Assembly (NCBI GenBank): GCA_045603225.1
Contig: JAZULT010000009.1
Span: forward strand, 1-64,000
Source: RGIG9115 sp045603225
Lineage (GTDB): Bacteria; Bacillota; Clostridia; UBA1381
DNA: 64,000 bases
Direction: 5' to 3'
Shown here: positions 26,444-34,100 of the stretch, in pieces
Position numbering within the stretch: the first letter of the stretch is position 1
Layout: each line of letters opens with the position of its first letter
Notes under the pieces: model-generated
The model's input: only the letters and a program-made list of their open reading frames with translations
The model's database searches: none
Told to the model about the DNA's origin: nothing
Position numbers and translations under genes: made by a program

Positions 26444-28360
26444 ATGTATAAAATTACTATACCTACAGTAGTCACCAACGGACATTTTAACCGCGAAAAG
26501 ACGCTTAACGAGATAAAAAGGTGCGGTGCAGAGCGAATTGCAATTGCAATTGACAGAGAAATGGACTTTACATTTTCTTCACCGGAAAACTTAAAGCTTA
26601 TATCGGAGCTTATTTCTTACTATAAAGAAAATGGACTTGAAACACTTGTATGGCTCGGTGAAACGTTCGGTCATGCCGGAAGCCCGGCGACCGGCGGTTT
26701 GCCGTATACAAATATAATATTTATGGAACGCGGGGATATCAGTGCGTTTTGTCCTCTTGATAAATCGTTTAAAGCTGATTTTTGTACATGGGTTAAAGCT
26801 ATAGCAGAATGCGGTGCCGATATGATTATGCTTGACGATGATTTCAGACAGGGGTACAGAGGCGGTATCGGATGCTTCTGTGACTTGCATATGGAGGCTG
26901 TTGAAAAGGAAACAGGCGAGAAAATAGCCTTTGAAGATTTGAAAAATAAAATTTTTGAAGGCGGAGCGAATAAATACAGAGATGCGTGGATGAAGGTTCA
27001 GCGAAATGCTATGAACAGCTTTGCAAAAGCACTGCGAGATGCTCTCGATGAGGTTAATCCTGATGCAAGACTGGGATTTTGCGTATCTCCCGGCATGTGG
27101 GACTGTGAAGGAACAGATGTAATTGAGCTTGCTAAGATTCTGGCAGGTAATACGAGACCTTTTATAAGACCTTGCGGTGCACCGTACTGGACATACAACA
27201 GAAACAACCACACTCTTGGTGAGGTAATAGAATATCAGAGAATGCAGGCAGAGTGGTGCAGGGAGCATGATATAGAGATATTTTCGGAAGGAGATACATA
27301 TCCGAGACCAAGATGTGAAACCCCTGCATCTTACCTGGAATGTTACGATACGGCACTGAGAGCGGACGGAATGTCTGACGGTATTTTAAAATATGCTCTT
27401 GACTATGTATCTGATGCTGATTACGAAACAGGATATATAGATGCGGCAGTGGCAAATAAAGAGCTGTATAAAAAGATTGATATGCTGTTCTCGGACAGAA
27501 AAGCTGTAGGAGTACGTCCTTTTAATGTTATTCATCAGGTGAAAAATGCGAAGCTTGATTCGAATGAGTCGGGATTCCTTGATAATGTGCAGAATTATAT
27601 ATTTTCACCTGAGATTCGTTTGGCTGTGTTTAACGCACTTCCCATAACATACGAAAAAGGTAATGTGAATATCATATTCGGAGAAAATGCAAAATATATC
27701 ACGGAAGATGAGCTTAAATACGGAAATATAATAGATATTAAGGCCGCAGAAATTCTTGTGGACAGAGGTATAGATGTCGGGATTGAGTCAATTTCTGCCG
27801 GGGATGGATATACGCAGGCGGGATTTACCGACGTTCCTAATGAGTATTTTATTGATGAGGACGAATTTGTACGTCTGTCAGCGCTCAGACTTTTTTATCC
27901 GAAGCATAAAAAGAATGTGAGAATGCTCACTGAATACCATACAAAAACCACTAAAGCATCAGGTGTTTTTGAATATGAAAATAAAGACGGCATCAGATTT
28001 CTGGTATTTCCGTTTGATGCCGTCAAGGCAAGAGAGTCTAATGCTACAGGCTGGTTTGATTCGTATTCAAGAAGACGTCAGCTTGTAAAGAGTATACAAT
28101 GGCTTCAGAATAAACCGGTTAAGGTATATGCTGACGGAAATTATCCGAGACTTTATGTTCAGGCTAAGGAAAATGAAGCAGGTCTTTCTGTAGGACTCTG
28201 GAACTTGTTCGGAGATAAAATACAAAATGCAAAAATCAAAGCGGAATGTGACGGTGATGTTGATTTTATCAACTGTACCGGGCACAGGGAAGATAATACT
28301 ATAATAATAGATTCGGTTATTTATCCTTTTGAATTTGCAGGCTTTGAAATTAAAAAATAA
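26444..28360 (+). CDS. Cytosolic TIM-barrel protein, glycosidase-like
   Basis: This 638-residue protein has no signal peptide or membrane segment. The first ~330 residues look like a TIM barrel of the beta-galactosidase/alpha-amylase type: RIAIAIDRE, YYKENGLETLVWLGE, MIMLDDDFRQGYRGG with acidic residues at a strand end, LGFCVSPGM, and EIFSEGDTYPRPR. The rest is alpha/beta (possible trimerisation-like region, about 380-480) and a C-terminal beta domain. The residues that would be catalytic are not certain. As the only non-secreted product of the run, it may cut oligosaccharides imported after the secreted enzymes act. GGAAGGGGAAAA precedes the ATG. I do not recognise the precise family. Confidence 0.6.
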   Translation: MYKITIPTVVTNGHFNREKTLNEIKRCGAERIAIAIDREMDFTFSSPENLKLISELISYYKENGLETLVWLGETFGHAGSPATGGLPYTNIIFMERGDISAFCPLDKSFKADFCTWVKAIAECGADMIMLDDDFRQGYRGGIGCFCDLHMEAVEKETGEKIAFEDLKNKIFEGGANKYRDAWMKVQRNAMNSFAKALRDALDEVNPDARLGFCVSPGMWDCEGTDVIELAKILAGNTRPFIRPCGAPYWTYNRNNHTLGEVIEYQRMQAEWCREHDIEIFSEGDTYPRPRCETPASYLECYDTALRADGMSDGILKYALDYVSDADYETGYIDAAVANKELYKKIDMLFSDRKAVGVRPFNVIHQVKNAKLDSNESGFLDNVQNYIFSPEIRLAVFNALPITYEKGNVNIIFGENAKYITEDELKYGNIIDIKAAEILVDRGIDVGIESISAGDGYTQAGFTDVPNEYFIDEDEFVRLSALRLFYPKHKKNVRMLTEYHTKTTKASGVFEYENKDGIRFLVFPFDAVKARESNATGWFDSYSRRRQLVKSIQWLQNKPVKVYADGNYPRLYVQAKENEAGLSVGLWNLFGDKIQNAKIKAECDGDVDFINCTGHREDNTIIIDSVIYPFEFAGFEIKK

Positions 28361-28387
28361 ATTGTAATTTAGCGCTTTGTTCGGAAT

Positions 28388-28560
28388 GTATAAAAGGCTT
28401 CTCCTTGAGGAGAAGCTCCGCGAATGCGGTGATGAGGTGTAGCTGCTTTAGCAGCGTTAGAAATAGAATAATTACTGTATTTTAGTGACGGAACTAAAGT
28501 TCCTACACCTCATCCGTCAGCAAAGCTGACACCTTCCCCTCGAGGGGAAGGCTTTCTGCA
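28388..28560. repeat. MITE-like palindromic intergenic repeat
   Basis: About 50 bases at each end are imperfect inverted copies: AAGGCTTCTCCTTGAGGAG...GATGAGGTGTAG on the left and CTACACCTCATCCGTCAGC...TCGAGGGGAAGGCTTT on the right. Each arm carries its own small hairpin (CTTCTCC/GAGAAG and CCTTCCCCTC/GAGGGGAAGG). Elements of this look are scattered in many Clostridia genomes. It sits between two convergent transcription units and may also act as a terminator. Confidence 0.75.
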
Positions 28561-28589
28561 ATACACCGATAAATTACAGTTTACTATAC

Positions 28590-29858
28590 TTAAAACATAA
28601 TCTGCATTATAAAATTATTATCTTTTACTTTAAATTCATAAAAAGCATTATATTTATTGCAGAAAGCAACTATGGAGCGTGTACCCAATCCGTGTCCCGG
28701 TTGTCGGCTGATTGGTATACCGTCACTGTCAAATTCAACGTTTCCGTCGAAGTTATTACTTATCTGAATCATGAACTGTGGTTTTGCGATAATTTTAATG
28801 TCAATCACTCTGTCGCTTAATTCTGTTTTTTCGCAGGCGTTTGTAGCATTTTCAATGGCGTTTGCAAGTAATGTTGCCAGCTCTGCGTCGCTTCCGGGGA
28901 GATTATCCGGGAGATGAATAGCGGTTTTAACTTTAATACCTTTGTTTTCAGCTTTATGCAGATATGATGATAAAACAGCATCAAGAACTGCATTTTCACA
29001 GTATTTTTTCACTTTTGTTTCGTCTAACAATTCATTGTATTTTGAAATTGTAGCAAGAAGCTCGTCATATTTTTTTGTTTCAATCATTCTGGAAATAGTC
29101 TGCAGTTTATGACGAAAATCATGTCTTTCTTTTTTAAAATTATCATTGGCTGCGGAATATTCTTCAACGCGTTTTTTTATTTCCGAAACCTGAAGCATTA
29201 ATATGTTTTCCTGTTCCTTGCTTCTGTAAATTTTTTGCTGATGCCTTAATGTGTTAAATATATTAATGTATGAAATCGGCATTAATGCAAGCAGAATTAC
29301 AAAAGCAGGAAGATATTCGGGGCGTTTTGTTATTATGACAGGATGGCTCATTGACAGGGAGATTGATATATAGAACATTACTCCTATGCAGGCAAATATG
29401 GTCCAGCCTTTATTTACTTCACTCTGAATATCATGGTATATTGCTTTGAATTTTTTGTGTATGAATAATTCAAGCAGAGGATAGGCGATGAGCCTTGTGA
29501 CAAACATGAAGACATATCCGGGGATGTAGAGGTCTATAATATTTGTTATATATACAATTTCAAGAACGATTGTATCTACCATACAGAAGGTAAAAATAAA
29601 CCGTCCGTCACGGTACTTTGCAAGTATCCAGAAGAAAATAAAGCTTGGCAAGCTCAGCGTGACGAGCATAAGCTTTGAGTAGACATCTGTACCGTAAAAA
29701 ATAAAAAGTAAAAAATTTAAAAGAATAAGCGGAGTCATTGCGGTCAATGTCAGAGTCATTGTTCTCTTTTTCGGGTACCTGGAATCAAACAAAAACAGGA
29801 ACATAATAAGTGTATGTATGAATGACCACATAAGCGAAATATCACGTAAAACTGTCAT
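28590..29858 (-). CDS. GHKL-type sensor histidine kinase
   Basis: This 422-residue membrane kinase resembles AgrC-type sensors. The N-terminal ~205 residues hold about six hydrophobic segments. A short linker helix leads to the phospho-acceptor region KKERHDFRHKLQ (His about 248), then an ATP-binding domain with ATLLANAIENATNAC (N box) and GHGLGTRSI (G box). It would sense an outside signal, often a peptide, and phosphorylate the LytTR regulator encoded just upstream; the two genes overlap by 4 bases. No peptide precursor or processing protease gene is visible next to it. The likely target is the divergent operon starting at 30764. Confidence 0.92.
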   Translation of the reverse strand: MTVLRDISLMWSFIHTLIMFLFLFDSRYPKKRTMTLTLTAMTPLILLNFLLFIFYGTDVYSKLMLVTLSLPSFIFFWILAKYRDGRFIFTFCMVDTIVLEIVYITNIIDLYIPGYVFMFVTRLIAYPLLELFIHKKFKAIYHDIQSEVNKGWTIFACIGVMFYISISLSMSHPVIITKRPEYLPAFVILLALMPISYINIFNTLRHQQKIYRSKEQENILMLQVSEIKKRVEEYSAANDNFKKERHDFRHKLQTISRMIETKKYDELLATISKYNELLDETKVKKYCENAVLDAVLSSYLHKAENKGIKVKTAIHLPDNLPGSDAELATLLANAIENATNACEKTELSDRVIDIKIIAKPQFMIQISNNFDGNVEFDSDGIPISRQPGHGLGTRSIVAFCNKYNAFYEFKVKDNNFIMQIMF

Positions 29859-30595
29859 ATGCTTTTTACCTCACTGAAGCAGAAATCCGCCCACGCATTG
29901 CGTACAACGCGGCAAAGCTTTTTCCCTGCTGTAATTTTTTCTTTGTTAGTAAAAATAATTGCTTCGTTTTCAACTTCTGTTATGTAGTGCATATTAAGAA
30001 GAAGACTTTTTCCGCAGAAAACAAAACGTTCATCGGCAACAAGCTCCTTGAGTGTATCACTGAAGCTTGTTCGCACATAAATACTTTCAATAATTCTGCC
30101 GTCTTTCAGATGATAGAATATTGCTCTTCCGGAATGTTCGGCATACAGAATGCTGTTAAAGTTGATTTTTATGCTTCTGTCTTTTGCTTTTACAAGAATA
30201 TATTTTTCTGTTTTATCTGTAACCTCTTGTATCACTTTGTCCAGAACCAATATAAAATCATTATCTGTAATCGGTTTCAGTATGTAATCGTATGCACTTA
30301 CTTTATAAGACTCGATTGCAAACTCATCACTTGTGGTCAGGTATATTATTTTTTCGTTAAACCCGTTATCACGAAGGGTTTTTCCGAGCTCAATCCCGTT
30401 CATTCCCGGCATTATTATATCGAGAAAATATATGTCAAATTCTTTGCCTTTATTAACCGATTCCAGTAATTGCTCCGCATGAGTGAATACATCAACAGAA
30501 ATTTCCTTGTCTTTGTTATCTTCAGCATAACGTTTTGTTAATTCTGAAAGTTGTTCTCTGTAATATACTTCATCGTCGCATATTGCTATTTTCAT
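29855..30595 (-). CDS. LytTR-family response regulator
   Basis: This 246-residue protein has a receiver domain (about 1-120) with the acidic pair in AICDDE, the phospho-acceptor Asp in DIYFLDIIMPGMNG, a Thr in YLTTSDEF and the Lys in DYILKPI. The LytTR DNA-binding domain (about 140-240) includes ILYAEHSGRAIFYHLKDG and RFVFCGKSLLLNMHYI. I moved the start to 30595 because GAGGTGA ends directly against the first ATG (30601) but sits about 6 bases before the second. It forms a two-component pair with the GHKL kinase and is divergent from the vWA/SLH adhesin operon. Confidence 0.93.
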   Translation of the reverse strand: MKIAICDDEVYYREQLSELTKRYAEDNKDKEISVDVFTHAEQLLESVNKGKEFDIYFLDIIMPGMNGIELGKTLRDNGFNEKIIYLTTSDEFAIESYKVSAYDYILKPITDNDFILVLDKVIQEVTDKTEKYILVKAKDRSIKINFNSILYAEHSGRAIFYHLKDGRIIESIYVRTSFSDTLKELVADERFVFCGKSLLLNMHYITEVENEAIIFTNKEKITAGKKLCRVVRNAWADFCFSEVKSI

Positions 30596-30665
30596 GGACA
30601 TTCACCTCGCAACTATATCATATCATATTAATGGTAAAAAATCAATGTTTTTTGAATGTCAATTC

Positions 30666-30694
30666 TTCGCAAAAATGGTTCAATTTTTCGCAAA
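30666..30694 (+). promoter_or_regulatory. Direct repeat TTCGCAAA, candidate LytTR operator
   Basis: TTCGCAAA occurs at 30666-30673 and 30687-30694, exactly 21 bases apart (two helical turns), within related longer flanks. This matches how LytTR regulators bind paired direct repeats. The repeat lies between the regulator gene and the target operon, immediately upstream of a promoter with a poor -35. Confidence 0.55.
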
Positions 30695-30696
30695 CG

Positions 30697-30725
30697 GTAA
30701 CAAATGTGAAATTATTTGGTAAAAT
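30697..30725 (+). promoter_or_regulatory. Weak -35 promoter of the adhesin operon
   Basis: GTAACA (30697-30702), a 17-base spacer and TAAAAT (30720-30725). The -35 is imperfect and abuts the direct repeat, as expected of an activator-dependent promoter. Confidence 0.5.
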
Positions 30726-30763
30726 TTAAACAAGATATAAACTTGCATGAAAGGAGAGCAAAG

Positions 30764-31153
30764 ATGAATTTCAGCGAAGAAGCTTTGAAAAAAAAGAAAA
30801 GCATTGAGCTTATGAAAGATATCCGCATTGCAATTTGCGGTGATTTGCCGTCCGCCTGTAAGACGCTCAGGGATATGGGCGTTTCGCATATCGACAAGTA
30901 TGACGATGCTCTTGATGCCTGTTTTAAATTAAGAAGCGGTGAGGAATATCACCTGATTCTTGTGTATGCTCCGCAGGGCGAAGGGTTGGATGCGGATATG
31001 CCTTATAAGATGACATGCGATGATGAATGGAAAAAAATTCCGGTGAAGCTGCTTAATGAACCGGCTTGCAAAAGTGCACTGTTTGAACTCGAATCAACAG
31101 TCCGGACAATTGCAAAGGAACGGATGGAATATTTAAGTGAAGATTGCGGATAA
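30764..31153 (+). CDS. Small cytosolic protein of unknown function
   Basis: This 129-residue protein has no signal peptide or membrane segment. It opens with a charged helix (FSEEALKKKKSIELMKD), then an alternating beta/alpha part (DIRIAICGDLPSACKTLRDMG, EYHLILVYAPQGEG) that could be a shortened receiver-like fold, and ends in a helix. I do not recognise a family. ATG 30764 has AAAGGAGAG before it; the earlier in-frame start at 30716 lies in the promoter. It is 21 bases before the giant adhesin gene and almost certainly co-transcribed with it, so an accessory or regulatory role in adhesin expression is plausible. Confidence 0.7.
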   Translation: MNFSEEALKKKKSIELMKDIRIAICGDLPSACKTLRDMGVSHIDKYDDALDACFKLRSGEEYHLILVYAPQGEGLDADMPYKMTCDDEWKKIPVKLLNEPACKSALFELESTVRTIAKERMEYLSEDCG

Positions 31154-31174
31154 AAAAAGAAAGGAATGATATGT

Positions 31175-34100
31175 ATGAAAATCAAGAAAATTTTGGCATC
31201 AGTAGTTGCAATGGCAATGAGTGCGTCTCTTGTACCTGTATCAACTATTGCTGCAGGAGAGACGACAAATGGTACGACAGCGGAAGACCCTGTTAAGCTT
31301 GAGAAGACGCTTATAGAAACAGTAGAAGGAATGCCTAATGAGCTGAGACTTGAGGCGTATGTTACAGGTTCGCTTGAGAAAAGTGAAAACAGTGTGCCGA
31401 CAGATATTGTACTTGTACTCGACCAGTCCGGCTCAATGGACGATAAAGTCACCAGTACTGATGCTGACGGAAACAGCACAACACAGACTAAGCTTGCAAC
31501 CATGAAAGAAGCTGTTAAGATATTCACAACTAACGTTCAGAAGATGAACACCGGCGGTGATGGTTCGGATTACAGAGTGGCTATTGTCGGATTTGCAAGT
31601 GAGAATTCAAATACGGAGATTCTTACCACAGAACCTGTAAGAACATATTCCTATCTTGAAAATAACCCTCAGTACAGTTATATTCCGGTTGATTCATCGG
31701 AATTGGATAGAGGAAATGTATACTATATTGAATCGGGAACAGGATACGAAAGTATAGAATATTATGAATATTTGCTGGCAAGTTACGGTTGGTATACTGA
31801 CGGTGGTCGTTACAGCGGCGGAAGCCTTATAGAAGTTTCTTCGACAGCTGTTTATGAACGTATCGTTACAGGGCCGTCAGCTTTATACGGTGGAGCTTTT
31901 GTAAACTGTACAGCTGCGGAGATTTCTGAAAACGGAAGAATCTATGAAGCTATAGAGGCGCTTGACGGAAACGGTGCAACGAGAACCGACCTTGGTATGG
32001 AGATGGCTGAAAAAATATTTGAAACGCAGCCTGAAGGTACATATGATGTCAGAAAGAAAATTGTAGTAGTTCTTACCGACGGTGTACCTACTACAAGCAG
32101 CGATTTCAGCGGCACTGTTGCAAATAATGCTATCAGTTATGCGAAGGGAATGAAGGATAAAGAAACGCAGGTATTCTCACTCTATTTCGGAACACCGAGT
32201 GAGAATTCCGTAAACTTCATGCAGGGTATGTCAAGTAACTATCCGGATGCGACGGCATACACTGAGCTTGGAACACAGGCAGCGACAACATACTATTCCG
32301 CTCATAATAATTCATCTGCCATTACAGATGTATTCAATGAAATTGTATATTCTATTGCGGCAGATGTAAATCTTGATGAAAAAGCTGTTCTTCAGGACGA
32401 GCTTACAAAGTATTTCAAGCTTCCCGATAATGCTACGGGAGATAGAGAAGACCAGATAAGAGTTTATACAAGTGATAGACTAGTTGATGGATGGGGCGAG
32501 GAAAAGCTTTTTGAAAACGCAGTTGTTAAAATCAGCGAAGATGGAAAAACAATCAATGTCAGCGGATTTGATTATGCGCATTACTGTGTAACAACCGAAT
32601 CGAAATCCGAAACGCACGAAGACTACGGTAAAAAGCTTGTTGTATATATTCCGATAGTTGCTGATGAAAACAGCGGAACAATCGGTGGTTACCTTCCTAC
32701 AAACGTACACGCAGGCGTATATGAAGACGATGTAGCTGTAGAAGCTGAAACCACAGCTGTAGGTAAGGCTGATGACGTTGGAATGGGATATGTAATGGAG
32801 AATGATGAATTCTTTGCTCATATCGGAACCGATAACAGTTATGTTTTCAATTTCAATGCCGAAAATATGAAGCCTATTCTTGACGAGATGCTTGTTACAA
32901 AACCTGACGGTGAAAACAATGAAGGTGTAAAGATTGAGTACAGAATTTATGATACAAATAACACAACCGAAGGAGCGGCAAATGATGATACGCTTATTGC
33001 AAAGCTTGTCGTGGAGGCAGGCGACAACGTTGACGTTACCGATATAAACAACTGGACGTTTGAGGAAGGTATGGATTCATCAACAATTACTGTTGATGAC
33101 GGTAAAAACTCAGCAAATAAGATATTCCTTATTGCGTGTCGTACATATAACATTAATCCGAAATATGAGAATAACCCGGTTTATAATCTTACATACGGTC
33201 TTCTCAATGTGACGGTTATAAATGAAGATGTTCATATTGTCGGTGGTGTAATAGACGATGGTGGTGTCATATCAGTTCCTGACGGTTCAGCCGGAACACT
33301 TACACATGATATGAGCCAAGTGGCAGTGGGATACACAGAGGAAATAGTTGAAGGCGAAGATTCTGCTGTTATGACTTTCGCTTTGAGAGAAGGTTATGTG
33401 TTCAGAAGAATTATTGAAAAGACTTCGGTAAACGGACCACTTGATACTTCAAAAGTTCTTTATGATATAGAAACAGGCGAGAATAATGTTAATTTTGAAT
33501 CAGACGGTACATACAAGTATCAGATTCAGAAAGCAACCGGAGGTCAGGTTGTTGAGGTTTATACGCAGCCTGAGAAATTTGCACTTACAACAAAGAGTGA
33601 TGAGAACAGTCTTATTATAGACAGTACCACTTATGATTACAGTAGTACCGAAAAGCTGAAAGTTCCTTTCTCAGCAAAGGAAGGTTACAGTATAACATCA
33701 ATAAAATGGGGTGAGACAGAAGATACAGCTATTGAGCTTGCAGGAAAAACTTCTGAAGAAATTGAAGCACTTGGTGTTGATGTAATTGATGCAGTTACCG
33801 CTGAAGGTTATGATGCACAGGGAAATAAAAAGACTATTGTTATACAGGGCGAGGTTGCAGTTCCGAGAACTCATGATAACTATGTTTCGGTAGTATCATC
33901 TCCGATAAACTATAAGCTTACATACAAGCAGTATAAGCAGGTATACAACAATAATATAACAACATATGAGCCTTACGGTGAAGATGTAACACATATTGTT
34001 CCGTATAATGAAAGTCTGGTAGCTGTACCTGTGGAATCAGGGACGGAAAAAGATATTGACGGTTCAAACTACACATTAAACGGCTGGTTCAAGAATCATC

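Noticed and set aside
28590..30763. An agr-like quorum system
   Set aside because: Kinase and LytTR regulator fit, but no AgrB-type protease or AgrD-type peptide frame exists on either side.
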